Shown in pieces: positions 1 to 8,529 of a stretch of 64,000 bases of DNA; position 1 is the stretch's first letter; the number at the start of each line of letters is the position of its first letter. Under the pieces are notes generated by a model. That model saw nothing but the letters and a program-made list of their open reading frames with translations. It ran no database searches and was not told the origin of the DNA. The stretch covers positions 262,024 through 326,023 of the forward strand of contig NZ_VYXP01000006.1 of NCBI RefSeq assembly GCF_008725655.1. Reading direction: 5' to 3'. This DNA comes from Marinihelvus fidelis (GTDB taxonomy: Bacteria > Pseudomonadota > Gammaproteobacteria > Xanthomonadales > SZUA-36). The position numbers were made by a program, and so were the translations under genes.

Positions 1-555
1 CACCCCCAACCGGGAGACGCCGGCATGGGCAGCAACGCCGAGATCGTCCACGCCGACAGCGAGTACGGGCCCGGCATCGACATGCGCGCCGAGGAACCGA
101 TAATGCGCCTGGACGACCCCGGCGTCGGCCTGCGAAACAACGGCCGCCGCGTGCTGACCTACGCGGACCTGCGCCACCTGGGCCCCAGCCCGGACCCGCG
201 CGAGCCGTCACGCGAGATCCAGCTTCACCTGACCGGCAACATGCACCGCTACATGTGGTCGATGGACGGCATCGCCTTCGCCGACGCCGAACCACTCGAG
301 TTCCGCCTGGGCGAGCGCCTGCGCGTCACCCTGGTTAACGACACGATGATGAATCACCCGATTCACCTTCACGGCATGTGGAGCGACCTTGAGACCGGTG
401 ACGGCGAACGCATCCCGCGCAAACACACGGTGATCGTGCAGCCCGGCTCGAAGCTCAGCTACCTGGTCACCGCCGACGCGCCCGGGCCCTGGGCCTACCA
501 CTGCCACCTGCTCTACCACATGCCCGGCATGTTCCGGAAAGTGGTGGTCTCGTGA
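1..555 (+). CDS. copA: Copper resistance multicopper oxidase CopA, C-terminal part (5' end outside window)
   Basis: The reading frame is open from base 1, so this is the last 184 residues of a longer protein; an ATG at 25 is only an internal methionine. It carries the closing cupredoxin domain of a multicopper oxidase. The copper ligands are visible as HPIHLHG (about bases 355-375) and YHCHLLYHMPGMF (about 496-534), the usual type 1 and type 3 ligand sets. CopA-type oxidases act in the periplasm and protect against copper, probably by oxidising Cu(I). The gene overlaps copB by 3 bases, which supports a copAB operon. Another periplasmic laccase-like oxidase is possible, but the copB neighbour favours CopA. 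Confidence 0.9.
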   Translation, partial: HPQPGDAGMGSNAEIVHADSEYGPGIDMRAEEPIMRLDDPGVGLRNNGRRVLTYADLRHLGPSPDPREPSREIQLHLTGNMHRYMWSMDGIAFADAEPLEFRLGERLRVTLVNDTMMNHPIHLHGMWSDLETGDGERIPRKHTVIVQPGSKLSYLVTADAPGPWAYHCHLLYHMPGMFRKVVVS

Positions 556-1250
556 AGCGCACGCTCGCCGCCCTGCTGGCCACCGCCTGCGCGCCGGCAC
601 TGGCCATGGAGAACGGCGACCCGCTCATCGGCTCCGTGCTGGTCGAGGAACTGGAGTGGCGCGCCAACGGCAGCGAGTCCGGCGCCGGCTGGGACATCCA
701 GGGCTGGCTGGGCTACGACATCAACAAGTTTCGCTTCAAGACCGAGGGCGAGTGGGATGACACCGAAGACGTCGAGGCCGCCGATATCCAGGCACTGTAC
801 TCACGCGCCATCGCGCCCTACTGGGACATCCAGGCCGGCTGGCGCCGTGAACTGGAGCCGGGCGATGACCGTGACTGGGCCGTCATCGGCATCCAGGGCC
901 TGGCGCCCTGGCATTTCGAGGTCGACGCCAGCCTGTTCGTCGGCGAGGGCGGCCGCACCGCCGCGCGCGTGGAAGCCGAATACGAATTCCTGCTCACCCA
1001 GCGCTGGATCCTGGCCCCCAAGCTTGAACTGAACGCCCACGGCAAGGACGACCCCGAGCGCGGCATCGGCAGCGGCCTGAGCAATATCGAAACCGGCCTG
1101 CGCCTGCGCTACGAGTTCCGCCGCGAGTTCGCCCCTTACATCGGCATCCACCACGAGCGCCTGTTCGGCGACACCGCCGACTATGCCCGGGCCGAAGGCC
1201 GCGATGATTCGGAAACGCGCTGGGTGATCGGACTGCGCGCCTGGTTCTGA
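552..1250 (+). CDS. copB: Copper resistance protein B (outer-membrane barrel family)
   Basis: The GTG start lies inside the copA stop (GTGA), so the two are translationally coupled. The 232-residue product starts with a signal peptide (KRTLAALLATACAPALA). A short stretch then leads into alternating beta strands rich in Trp, Tyr and Glu, ending in a C-terminal Phe (LRAWF), as expected of an outer-membrane beta-barrel. This matches the CopB family, which pairs with CopA. The protein is short: many CopB proteins have a long Met/His-rich segment after the signal peptide, and here the barrel follows almost at once. Family assignment is good; the copper role is inferred from family and neighbour. 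Confidence 0.85.
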   Translation: MKRTLAALLATACAPALAMENGDPLIGSVLVEELEWRANGSESGAGWDIQGWLGYDINKFRFKTEGEWDDTEDVEAADIQALYSRAIAPYWDIQAGWRRELEPGDDRDWAVIGIQGLAPWHFEVDASLFVGEGGRTAARVEAEYEFLLTQRWILAPKLELNAHGKDDPERGIGSGLSNIETGLRLRYEFRREFAPYIGIHHERLFGDTADYARAEGRDDSETRWVIGLRAWF

Positions 1251-1292
1251 ATGGTGACGGGTGACGGGTTACGCGTCACGCGTCACGCGTCA
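1251..1292. repeat. TGACG-type heptamer repeat between copB and hemJ
   Basis: Right after the copB stop come two GTGACGG units, then three CGCGTCA units in the opposite sense, so the block can fold on itself. The last unit supplies the stop codon of hemJ, read on the minus strand as TGA followed by CGCG. Similar blocks occur at the mepM/anmK junction (14163-14190) and after priA (44626-44668). It is probably a small dispersed repeat that may help end the two convergent transcripts, though there is no U-tract. Confidence 0.7.
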
Positions 1293-1715
1293 GAAGGGTT
1301 TGGTGACGGCGAGGATGATGACAACCACGAGGGCGAGGGCGGGGGCCTCGTTGAACCATCTGTACCACTTGTGGGAGCGGGTGTTGCGGTCGGCGGCGAA
1401 GTCTTTCACCAGGTAGATGCACCACACGTGGTAGGCCGTCAGCGCGATCACGAACATCAGTTTCACCCGCAGCCAGCCTGTCGCCATCACCCACGGCGAG
1501 GCGTGGATCAACGCCAGCCCGAACGCCCAGGTCAGCGCCCCGCCGATATGGGTCATCACCATTAACTTGCGTTCCATCACCTTAAACGTGGCCGATGTCG
1601 ACTCGTCCTCGGTCTGCGCGTGGTAAACAAACAGCCGCGGCAGGTAGAACAACCCGGCGAACCAGGTAACCATGAAGATGATGTGGAAGGCTTTGAGCCA
1701 GAGCATGCTGAGCAC
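1290..1715 (-). CDS. hemJ: HemJ-type protoporphyrinogen IX oxidase (UPF0093 / CopD-like membrane protein)
   Basis: This 141-residue integral membrane protein has about four hydrophobic helices. It opens with the family signature W-L-K-A-F-H-I-I-F-M-V-T-W-F-A-G-L-F-Y-L-P-R-L, with a conserved histidine in the first helix and another His near the end of that block (VYH). HemJ oxidises protoporphyrinogen IX to protoporphyrin IX, the penultimate heme step, in bacteria lacking HemG and HemY. Databases often label it CopD-like. Although it abuts the copper genes it is on the opposite strand, so I do not read it as part of that operon. The stop codon lies inside a TGACG repeat. ATG 1715 or ATG 1706 are both possible starts. 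Confidence 0.85.
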   Translation of the reverse strand: MLSMLWLKAFHIIFMVTWFAGLFYLPRLFVYHAQTEDESTSATFKVMERKLMVMTHIGGALTWAFGLALIHASPWVMATGWLRVKLMFVIALTAYHVWCIYLVKDFAADRNTRSHKWYRWFNEAPALALVVVIILAVTKPF

Positions 1716-1798
1716 CTCGTATAAGTCAGTCGTCGGAACCTTGCTCTACAAGCCTCATGCTACAGTGTGAGCATACCGATACCAACGGGGAATACGTC

Positions 1799-2389
1799 AT
1801 GTTGAGGCTGCTTCACGGGATCCGGTACACGAGTCTCCTTGCATTTCTGCTGCTTGCTGCTCCACTTCAAGCCGTGGAACAGGTGCACACCAGGTCGCCC
1901 CTATACCCGGAGGACATGTCGCTCTACGAAGTGATGATTGCGGAGGCTGACCGCGTGTTCGCCATGGCCCCGGATGCCACGGTGCAGTTCAGCGTCAAGG
2001 TCCAGGCTGTCAGGAACGGTCAGTTGCAGGTCATCGACCAGGGCCTGGACCCCGGCGTGACAACGAGCCAGCGCCCGGGGCTCGAGAAAATCAGCATAGA
2101 CGTACCTGTGCACTATACGGCCCGGGCCGCGACGTTCGACCCGGAGGCGTTGAGGGCCGTCGCCGAGCCGGTGCTCATCAAGCTGGAAAGCAACGAGTAC
2201 ACCGACGTGATTGGTGGTTTTCCGCCCGGTACCACGCTCAGGGTTGCGGTTGACAGCTGTTACATCGACTGGGATTTTCGCTGGCTGGTGAACCACAGAA
2301 GGCAACCCGGCGGCGAGGCTGGCTGGTTCCGGTGGGCAGAGGGCTCGAGACCCGAAAGCGCCAAAACGGCCGAACCCGAGAACTGCTAA
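1799..2389 (+). CDS. Secreted protein of unknown function
   Basis: I do not recognise a family. The ATG at 1799 is preferred over an in-frame ATG at 1757 because a purine-rich site (GGGGAA) precedes it and the product then begins with a clear signal peptide (leucine-rich core ending PLQA-VEQ). The mature part is about 170 residues, soluble-looking, with a region of alternating hydrophobic residues suggestive of beta structure and two cysteines, one in VDSCYIDW and one as the very last residue. A periplasmic location is inferred. Base composition is slightly less GC-rich than the neighbours. It stands alone between hemJ and erpA. Confidence 0.65.
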   Translation: MLRLLHGIRYTSLLAFLLLAAPLQAVEQVHTRSPLYPEDMSLYEVMIAEADRVFAMAPDATVQFSVKVQAVRNGQLQVIDQGLDPGVTTSQRPGLEKISIDVPVHYTARAATFDPEALRAVAEPVLIKLESNEYTDVIGGFPPGTTLRVAVDSCYIDWDFRWLVNHRRQPGGEAGWFRWAEGSRPESAKTAEPENC

Positions 2390-2429
2390 GCACAAAGATC
2401 ATCCGGGCACGCCCACTTCTGCGGAACCA

Positions 2430-2458
2430 TTGAAAAACCACCCCCACGGCGTCATATT
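2430..2458 (+). promoter_or_regulatory. Promoter of erpA, apparently leaderless
   Basis: TTGAAA (2430-2435), a 17-base spacer, then CATATT (2453-2458) makes a good sigma-70-type promoter. Only six bases separate the -10 from the erpA ATG at 2465, so transcription would begin at or next to the A of the start codon. There is no Shine-Dalgarno sequence in that gap (CTGCCC), which fits a leaderless message. Confidence 0.5.
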
Positions 2459-2464
2459 CTGCCC

Positions 2465-2842
2465 ATGGCTACCGCGATTGAAACACCCGGCACCGAAACG
2501 CCCGTAGCGGGTGGTGAAGACCTGGTCTTTACCGCAGCCGCCGCGCGTAAGGTCATGGAACTGATCCTGGACGAGAAGAACCCGGAGTTGAACCTCAGGG
2601 TGTACATCTCCGGGGGCGGCTGTTCGGGTTTCCAGTATGGTTTCATGTTCGATGAGAACAAGGCCGAGGATGATATTCGCGTGGAGCGCGACGGTGTGAC
2701 CTTGCTCGTCGACCCGCTCAGCTTCCAGTACCTGGCCGGCGCCGAGGTGGACTACACCGAGAGCCTGCAGGGTGCGCAGTTCGTGATCAAGAACCCGAAC
2801 GCCTCGACCACCTGCGGTTGCGGCTCGTCGTTCTCCGTCTAG
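2465..2842 (+). CDS. erpA: Iron-sulfur cluster insertion protein ErpA
   Basis: This 125-residue A-type Fe-S carrier delivers [4Fe-4S] or [2Fe-2S] clusters to client apoproteins in the cytoplasm. The three ligand cysteines are present at C53 ([11 protein letters not shown]), C117 and C119 (TTCGCGSSF), in the normal spacing. A non-conserved 20-residue N-terminus precedes the fold, and overall length is close to other gammaproteobacterial ErpA proteins. The start ATG lies six bases after a -10-like hexamer. nudC follows after 18 bases and may be cotranscribed. IscA is the closest alternative; the N-terminal layout and the single-gene context, without isc genes, favour ErpA. Confidence 0.92.
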   Translation: MATAIETPGTETPVAGGEDLVFTAAAARKVMELILDEKNPELNLRVYISGGGCSGFQYGFMFDENKAEDDIRVERDGVTLLVDPLSFQYLAGAEVDYTESLQGAQFVIKNPNASTTCGCGSSFSV

Positions 2843-2860
2843 GCGGCCCGGGTCTGTCCC

Positions 2861-3850
2861 GTGCGGCTCAGCATCGACCGCCACTCCCGCTCGTACCGTA
2901 ACCGCTTTACCTCTGTGCGCCTGGACCGGCTGGTCGAGCGGCGTGACGATCCTGAATGGGTAAGCGCGGCGCTGGCCGCCGATGATGTGCATTTTGTACC
3001 GCTGTGGCGCAGCCGCAGCATGCTCGAGCGTGGTGACGAAGGCACCATTGCCGTGTACCTGCGGCCGGGTGAACTCGACGCGATCGACCGCATCCAGCCG
3101 CCGACGCTGCTGGGTACCGACGAGAAACGCACCTATTTCGCCGTGTCGCTGACCGACGCGCAGAAAGACGCCGTGCTGGCGGCGCGGCCGGACGCGCGCT
3201 TCGACAACCTGCGCATGGCCTCCATCGACATGGACGCCAAGCACGCCGGCATCCTGGCCTACGCCAAGGCGCTGCATTACTGGCAGCACCGCCATCGTTT
3301 CTGCGGTGTGTGCGGCAACGCCAACCGGCTGCTGTCGGCCGGCCATCGTCTGAGATGCACCAACGACGAATGCGCACGCGAGACCTTTCCGCGCATCGAC
3401 CCCGCCATTATCGTGCTGGTCACCCATGGCGATGCCTGCCTGCTGGGCCGCAACGCCCGCTGGCCGGCGAAGCGCTTTTCCACGCTGGCCGGCTTCGTCG
3501 AGCCGGGCGAGAGCCTGGAAGACGCGGTGGTCCGCGAAGTCTACGAGGAAGCCAGGGTCCAGCTACGGGACGTGCGCTACGTCTCGTCACAGCCGTGGCC
3601 GTTTCCGGCGTCGTCCATGTGCGGTTTCTACGCCGAGGCCATCAGCCGCGACTGCCAGGTCTCGGACGAGCTGGAGGAGCTTCGCTGGTACTCCACCGAT
3701 GAGCTCACCCGGGCCGTGCTCGATGGCGAAGTGCTGCTCTCCCCCACCGTCTCCATCGCCTTCCAGCTGCTGGCCGACTGGTTCGCGCGGGCCGGCGGCG
3801 GCGACCTGGAAGCCATCGCGCGGCAGGCGCGCGACGCGGGCAGCCGCTGA
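2861..3850 (+). CDS. nudC: NAD(+) / NADH pyrophosphatase NudC
   Basis: The 329-residue protein has the NudC layout: a variable N-terminal domain, a four-cysteine zinc ribbon (CGVC near residue 147 and CTNDEC about 20 residues later), the Nudix box starting at about 211 (G-F-V-E-P-G-E-S-L-E-D then REVYEEA), and the NudC signature SQPWPFP at about 243. NudC hydrolyses NAD(H) to NMN(H) and AMP and removes NAD caps from RNA 5' ends. The GTG start at 2861 is the first start before conserved sequence. It follows erpA closely. Family identity is firm; which substrate matters in this organism cannot be read from sequence. Confidence 0.93.
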   Translation: MRLSIDRHSRSYRNRFTSVRLDRLVERRDDPEWVSAALAADDVHFVPLWRSRSMLERGDEGTIAVYLRPGELDAIDRIQPPTLLGTDEKRTYFAVSLTDAQKDAVLAARPDARFDNLRMASIDMDAKHAGILAYAKALHYWQHRHRFCGVCGNANRLLSAGHRLRCTNDECARETFPRIDPAIIVLVTHGDACLLGRNARWPAKRFSTLAGFVEPGESLEDAVVREVYEEARVQLRDVRYVSSQPWPFPASSMCGFYAEAISRDCQVSDELEELRWYSTDELTRAVLDGEVLLSPTVSIAFQLLADWFARAGGGDLEAIARQARDAGSR

Positions 3851-3925
3851 CCAGGCTGAACCCGCCCGTTCCAAGCTGGTAGAATTCTGACCAGCCGCGG
3901 GGCACGCGGCCGGGGGAGATTCGTC

Positions 3926-4804
3926 ATGACCATTATCGCCATCCTGACCGCGTTCGCGCTGTGCTACTTCATCCGGGAACTGGGCCGGTTACACCGCTTC
4001 GAATGGCTCAAGGGCTTTACCGCGTTCTGCAACCAGCGCCTGGGCGACGTGCCCGGCTGGTCCGGTATCGCCGGATTCCTGTTTTTCTTCGTGCTGCCGC
4101 TGCTTGCGGTCGGGCTGGTAAACGCGCTCGCCGTCGGCCTGCTGGGCACCCTGGGCGCCTTCCTGGTCGCCGTGGCGGTGCTGATCTACACCTTCGGCCC
4201 GCACGACCTGGATACCGACATCGACGCCATCATCCATGCCGATGATGACGAGACCCAGGAGCAGGCGGTCCGTGACCTGCTGGGCGACTGCCCGGTGGAC
4301 AACACGGCCTGCCAGGCGCTGGCCGTGCGCTCGGTGTTCCGCGAGGCGCTGCAACGCTGGTTCGGCACGATTTTCTGGTTTGCCGTGCTCGGCATCTACG
4401 GCGCCGTGCTCTATCGCATCGCCGACCGCATCACCGAGGGCGACCTGGACCTGCCGAAGGGCCAGAAAAAGCTGTTCCGGCGCCTGCGCCAGGTCCTCGA
4501 CTGGCCGGTCGCGCAGCTGATGACCTTCGCCCTGGCCATCGCCACCGACTTCGACTCGGTCTACCGCGCCTGGCGCAAATACCATGATGAGCAGGGCCAT
4601 GGCCTGTTCGAAGGCGACAATGGCTTTCTTTACGCCGCTGCGCAGGAGATCGTCCTGACCGGACGCGCGGCCCGCGACGGCTACGCCGACCTGCTCGACG
4701 GCCCGCTGGCCAGCCTGCGCCAGGCCATGGACCTGGTCTGGCGGGTGCTGGGCGTGTGGCTCACCGTGCTGGCGATCCTGCTGCTGGTCGACGTCATCGC
4801 ATGA
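3926..4804 (+). CDS. ampE: AmpE-like regulatory signalling membrane protein
   Basis: This 292-residue inner-membrane protein has helices at about 1-12, 45-90, 148-166 and the last 25 residues. It contains the pattern typical of AmpE/CobD-like proteins, including R-S-V-F-R-E-A-L-Q-R-W-F-G-T-I-F-W-F and the GPxGALLYR-type segment, here IYGAVLYRIADR. AmpE is a putative sensor linked to AmpD and beta-lactamase induction, but its biochemical role is unresolved and no ampD is seen here. A purine-rich site (CGGGGGAGA) precedes the ATG, and TAGAAT at 3880-3885 could be a -10. The stop overlaps the next start as ATGA. Confidence 0.8.
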   Translation: MTIIAILTAFALCYFIRELGRLHRFEWLKGFTAFCNQRLGDVPGWSGIAGFLFFFVLPLLAVGLVNALAVGLLGTLGAFLVAVAVLIYTFGPHDLDTDIDAIIHADDDETQEQAVRDLLGDCPVDNTACQALAVRSVFREALQRWFGTIFWFAVLGIYGAVLYRIADRITEGDLDLPKGQKKLFRRLRQVLDWPVAQLMTFALAIATDFDSVYRAWRKYHDEQGHGLFEGDNGFLYAAAQEIVLTGRAARDGYADLLDGPLASLRQAMDLVWRVLGVWLTVLAILLLVDVIA

Positions 4805-5730
4805 CCCGGCCCCGGTCGCTGAACCGGTTCGCGCGCCATGCGCGCTGGACCGGCGTGCTGGCCACGCTGTTCTCAACGCTGCTGGCCGCGGACCACATCC
4901 CACTGCCACAGGCCGACGGCAGCACCCTGGTACTGGACACCCCGGCGCAACGCGTGATCACGCTGGCGCCGCACCTGGCCGAGCTCGCCTGGGCCGCCGG
5001 CGCCGGTGACACGCTGGTCGGCACGGTCGCCTGGTCCGATTTCCCCGAGCCGGTGAAACAACTGCCGGAAATCGGCGACGCGTTCCGGTTCGACCTGGAA
5101 CGTATCCTGGCGCTCAGGCCCAACCTGGTGCTGGGCTGGGCCTCCGGCAACCCGGCACCGGCACTGGCCGGCATCGAGGAACTGGGCCTGCCGGTATGGC
5201 GGGTCGAGATCCGCACACCGAGGGACATTGCCGCCGTCATGGAGGCGCTGGGCAAGGCCACCGGAAATACCGAAAGCGCGGACGCGGCGGCCGATGACTT
5301 CCGCGCCCGCCTCGCGGACCTGACCGCCCGCTACGCCGGCCGAAAGCCTGTCAGCTACTTCTACCAGGTGGCCGAGCAGCCGCTGTACACGCTCACCGGC
5401 AAGCACCTGGTCAGCCAGGCCCTGGCGCTGTGCGGCGGCGTCAACATTTTTGCCGACCTGGGCGATATCGCCCCGCAGGTGAGTGCCGAGGCCGTGATCG
5501 CCGCCGACCCCGCGGTGATGTTCGCCGGCCGCTTCGAGGGCAGTGGCGAGCCACTGGCGCACTGGCGCGAGTGGCCGCGCCTGCAGGCGGTCAGCCACGA
5601 TGCCCTGCTCTACCTGCCGGCCGACGAGATCAACCGGGCCACGCCGCGAATGTTGGACGCCGTGGGACAGGCCTGTAAGCTGTTGGACGACTTTCGCGCA
5701 GACAAGCCGCCAACCGGCAAGGGAAGATAG
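4801..5730 (+). CDS. Periplasmic cobalamin-type (BtuF-like) substrate-binding protein
   Basis: The chosen ATG at 4801 overlaps the ampE stop (ATGA) and gives a 309-residue protein with an N-terminal signal sequence ending near LLAADHIPL. The fold follows the helical-backbone metal receptor class: a first lobe with P-A-Q-R-V-I-T-L-A-P-H-L-A-E, the loop GTVAWSDFPEPVKQLPEIGD typical of BtuF, the connecting helix, and a second lobe with GKHLVSQALALCGGVNIFAD. BtuF proteins deliver vitamin B12 to the BtuCD importer. No btuC or btuD is in the window, so the partner transporter must be elsewhere. A siderophore-binding role is possible, but the first-lobe loops look most like BtuF. Confidence 0.8.
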   Translation: MTRPRSLNRFARHARWTGVLATLFSTLLAADHIPLPQADGSTLVLDTPAQRVITLAPHLAELAWAAGAGDTLVGTVAWSDFPEPVKQLPEIGDAFRFDLERILALRPNLVLGWASGNPAPALAGIEELGLPVWRVEIRTPRDIAAVMEALGKATGNTESADAAADDFRARLADLTARYAGRKPVSYFYQVAEQPLYTLTGKHLVSQALALCGGVNIFADLGDIAPQVSAEAVIAADPAVMFAGRFEGSGEPLAHWREWPRLQAVSHDALLYLPADEINRATPRMLDAVGQACKLLDDFRADKPPTGKGR

Positions 5731-5734
5731 CCCG

Positions 5735-6943
5735 ATGAACGAAGCCCTCATTACCTCACCCGCCGGCGTCATGGCGGTCCTGGTCGCCGTCGTGGCGTTC
5801 TGGTTCTGGCTGGAGAAGGCGACGCAATGGAAGCTGTTCAGCTACCTGCCGCCGTTAATTTTCATCTACGCCACGCCGGTGCTTCTGTCGAATTCCGGCC
5901 TTATTCCGTTCAAGAGCGAAGCCTACGACTTCCTGCGTCATTACGGCCTGCCGGTGTTCATCGTGCTGATGCTGGTGAAGGTCGACGTACTGGGCGCGGT
6001 CCGCATCATGGGCAAGGGCGTGTTCGTCATGCTGTTGGGCAGCATCGGCGTCGTGGTGGGCGGCGTGCTCGCGTTCTGGCTCAGCCAGCACCTCTCAATG
6101 GGCAGTTGGCTGCCGTTGCCGGAAGACAGCTGGAAGGCCTTTGGCACGCTGGCGGGCAGCTGGATTGGCGGCACCGGCAACATGACCGCGGCCTATGCGG
6201 CGCTTGATGGCGAATCGCAGCATATGTCGATGGCCGCGGCCGCGGACCAGATGATCTACCTGGTCTGGCTGCCCATCCTGCTGGGCTCGAAGGCCTTCGC
6301 CGACCGCTTCAATCGCTGGGCGCGGGTACCCGAGGGGCGGATCGACGCCATGGAACGGGCCGCGGCGAAGCACGACAGCACCGAGTCGGCGCCCGATTTC
6401 GTCAGCCTGGTCTACCTGGCGCTGCTGGCGATTGGCATTACCGCTATCGCGATCACGCTGTCGGACAAGTTGCCGCCGCTGGTGATGGGCGGCGCGACCG
6501 TCGTGTCCGCCGGCACCTGGCTGGTGCTGATCGTGACCACGCTGGCGCTGGTGGCCTCGGCGACGCCGGCACGCAAGCTGCCGGCCGCACAGCCCATCGC
6601 CCTGGCCATCATCTATGTCTACGTGGCGCGCGTGGGTGCAACCATGGACCTGACCAGCATGGACTGGGGCGTGCTGGGTGGCTTTATCGTCATGGCCTAT
6701 GCCTGGATCATCGTGCACGGTGCGTTCATCCTGCTGGGCGCGTGGATTTTCCGCGTCGATGTGCACACCGTCGCCATTGCCTCGGCCGCCAACATCGGCG
6801 GCGCCGCGTCGGCGCCGATCGTCGCCGCGCATCACCGTGAATCACTGGTACCGGCCTCCATCCTGATGGCCCTGATCGGCTACGCCGCCGGCAACTACCT
6901 GGCCATCCTCACCGGTCGTATCGGACAGATGCTGGTCAGCTAG
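5735..6943 (+). CDS. DUF819 family membrane protein
   Basis: With the ATG at 5735, just after the preceding stop, the product is 402 residues with about ten to eleven hydrophobic helices. Glycine-rich motifs such as G-S-W-I-G-G-T-G-N-M-T-A-A-Y-A-A and A-N-I-G-G-A-A-S-A-P-I-V-A-A-H-H occur at equivalent places in the two halves, as in DUF819 (YjcL-like) proteins. These look like an inverted-repeat transporter fold, but no substrate has been established to my knowledge. The short gap from the binding-protein gene suggests cotranscription; a functional link is not implied. An upstream in-frame ATG at 5543 lies inside the previous gene and is unlikely. Confidence 0.8.
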   Translation: MNEALITSPAGVMAVLVAVVAFWFWLEKATQWKLFSYLPPLIFIYATPVLLSNSGLIPFKSEAYDFLRHYGLPVFIVLMLVKVDVLGAVRIMGKGVFVMLLGSIGVVVGGVLAFWLSQHLSMGSWLPLPEDSWKAFGTLAGSWIGGTGNMTAAYAALDGESQHMSMAAAADQMIYLVWLPILLGSKAFADRFNRWARVPEGRIDAMERAAAKHDSTESAPDFVSLVYLALLAIGITAIAITLSDKLPPLVMGGATVVSAGTWLVLIVTTLALVASATPARKLPAAQPIALAIIYVYVARVGATMDLTSMDWGVLGGFIVMAYAWIIVHGAFILLGAWIFRVDVHTVAIASAANIGGAASAPIVAAHHRESLVPASILMALIGYAAGNYLAILTGRIGQMLVS

Positions 6944-6952
6944 GGTTGTGCC

Positions 6953-7927
6953 ATGAGCGCTCGCCAACGCGTCGCTGAACTGCTGGAAGCACACCAGCCC
7001 AACGACCCATGGGGGCGCCTGGTCGACTATTTCCTGATTGGCCTGATCCTGGCCAACGTGGTCGCCATCATCCTGGCGACGGTCGAGCCGCTGGCGGCGC
7101 GTTATGGCGGCTTCTTCTGGTCGTTCGAGGTGTTCAGCATCGCGGTGTTTACGCTCGAATACCTGCTCCGGCTCTGGTCCTGCGTTGACCTGCCCACCCG
7201 GGAAGGCCAGCCACCCATGACCCGGCTGCGCTGGATGCTGTCGCCGCTGGGGCTGATCGACCTGTTGGCCATTGCGCCGTTCTACGTGTTCTATTTCATC
7301 GGCGCAGACGCGACCCACTCGATGCTGATGCTGCGCCTGTTCCGCGGCCTGCGCCTGCTGCGCCTGTTCAAATTGACCCGCTATTCGCCGGCACTGAACC
7401 TGATGATTTCCGTGCTGCGCAAGGAAGCGGGCGTGCTCGCGGCCGCGGCCTCGGTGCTGCTGTTCATGCTGGTGCTGGCCTCATGGGGCATCTACGTGCT
7501 GGAAAAAGACATCCAGCCCGAGGAGTTCAAGGATATTCCCACCGCCATGTGGTGGGCCGTGATCACCATTACCACGGTGGGCTATGGCGATGTCGTACCG
7601 GTCAGCAACGGCGGGCGCATCTTCGCCGGGGTCGTATCGCTGGTTGGCATTGGCATGATGGCCCTGCCGGCCGCCATCCTGGCATCCGGGTTCTACCGTG
7701 AAGTCCACGACCGCAACGCCACGTATCGCCGCGCTGTCGAAAAGGCGCTGGAAGCGGGCAGGATCAAGGAATCGGATGCCGAAGAACTCGAGGAACTGAG
7801 GGACAAGCTGGGCATCGACAGCGAAGAGGCCATGAACACGCTGATCGAGGTTCGCCACGTCAGTGGTTCCGGCGATCGTTGCCCGAGTTGCGGGCGGCCT
7901 TTCGGCGAGGGCGAGTCAGCCCAGTAG
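6953..7927 (+). CDS. Voltage-gated-type potassium channel (six-helix ion channel)
   Basis: The 324-residue protein has S1-S6 helices. S4 carries regularly spaced arginines (R-L-F-R-G-L-R-L-L-R-L-F-K, residues 128-140), the pore loop holds the K+ selectivity filter TVGYGD (208-213), and S6 follows. The C-terminal cytoplasmic part is helical and acidic and ends with a single CPSCGRPF motif, which may bind metal only as a multimer. This is the Kv-like prokaryotic channel layout (KvAP/Kch class) that passes K+ across the inner membrane. The gene follows the DUF819 gene by nine bases. Its last 12 bases overlap the convergent tspO-like gene. Confidence 0.9.
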   Translation: MSARQRVAELLEAHQPNDPWGRLVDYFLIGLILANVVAIILATVEPLAARYGGFFWSFEVFSIAVFTLEYLLRLWSCVDLPTREGQPPMTRLRWMLSPLGLIDLLAIAPFYVFYFIGADATHSMLMLRLFRGLRLLRLFKLTRYSPALNLMISVLRKEAGVLAAAASVLLFMLVLASWGIYVLEKDIQPEEFKDIPTAMWWAVITITTVGYGDVVPVSNGGRIFAGVVSLVGIGMMALPAAILASGFYREVHDRNATYRRAVEKALEAGRIKESDAEELEELRDKLGIDSEEAMNTLIEVRHVSGSGDRCPSCGRPFGEGESAQ

Positions 7928-8401
7928 CGAATCGACACCGCCACCGCTGGCGCGCCAGATCGCCGCGTTCCAGCACCAGGTCATCGCCAGCCAAGCCAGC
8001 GCCACGAGCGCGGGAATGGGCGCATGGCGGTGCCAGTGACCACTCCTGACCAGCGTGAGCGCGCCGACGGCCAGCCCCAGGCTCGCAGCGCCCAACGCCC
8101 AGCCGGGCCGCTGCAGTCCGAAGAACAGCCAGTTCCAGGCCAGCACGGCACCAAGCCCGGCCAGCCACAACGTCGCGGGAACCGCGGGCAGGGTGCCACG
8201 CGCGTGAACGACGATGATCGCCAGCGCGCACCAGGCCGCGTACCAGGCCACCCAGCCCTCCGCAAAGACCACAGGGCCCGGGCTCCAGGCGGGCACGGCC
8301 AGTTCGGCGACCCAGGCATCTTCACCAAAACGCATACCCGCGGCCGCGGCCAGCAGCGCCACGCCAAACACCGTGATGACGATGAGAAAATTCCTATCCA
8401 T
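7916..8401 (-). CDS. TspO/MBR-family tryptophan-rich membrane protein
   Basis: The 161-residue protein has five hydrophobic helices rich in tryptophan, with P-A-W-S-P-G-P-V-V-F-A-E-G-W, W-Y-A-A-W, L-A-W-N-W-L-F-F-G and W-L-A-M-T-W-C-W-N-A-A-I-W. This arrangement follows the five-helix TspO/MBR family, which binds porphyrins and other hydrophobic ligands. The first helix is divergent from classical TspO, so the assignment is moderate. The ATG at 8401 is chosen because the upstream in-frame segment to 8437 is polar and would delay the membrane anchor. The gene converges on the K+ channel and overlaps it by 12 bases. Confidence 0.65.
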   Translation of the reverse strand: MDRNFLIVITVFGVALLAAAAGMRFGEDAWVAELAVPAWSPGPVVFAEGWVAWYAAWCALAIIVVHARGTLPAVPATLWLAGLGAVLAWNWLFFGLQRPGWALGAASLGLAVGALTLVRSGHWHRHAPIPALVALAWLAMTWCWNAAIWRASGGGVDSLLG

Positions 8402-8474
8402 GGCCAATCGACCCGAATCGCTGTGGAACGTTCCCACAGGTTAGCAAAGGCCCAGGCCATTCGTTGAGCGCGGG

Positions 8475-8504
8475 CAAAAAGAAACCCGGCGCTGGGCCGG
8501 GTTT
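8475..8504 (-). terminator. Rho-independent terminator of the repeat lipoprotein gene
   Basis: On the minus strand, AAACCCGGC pairs perfectly with GCCGGGTTT (8482-8490 against 8496-8504) around a five-base loop, followed by a run of T (complement of 8476-8480). It lies 26 bases past the stop of the gene at 8530. Confidence 0.85.
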
Positions 8505-8529
8505 CCGTACTCCGTGGGCTGCGGAATGA

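Noticed and set aside
1290-1715. CopD copper-uptake protein as part of the copper operon
   Set aside because: It is on the opposite strand and is short. It carries the HemJ opening motif with its conserved histidines rather than the longer CopD layout.
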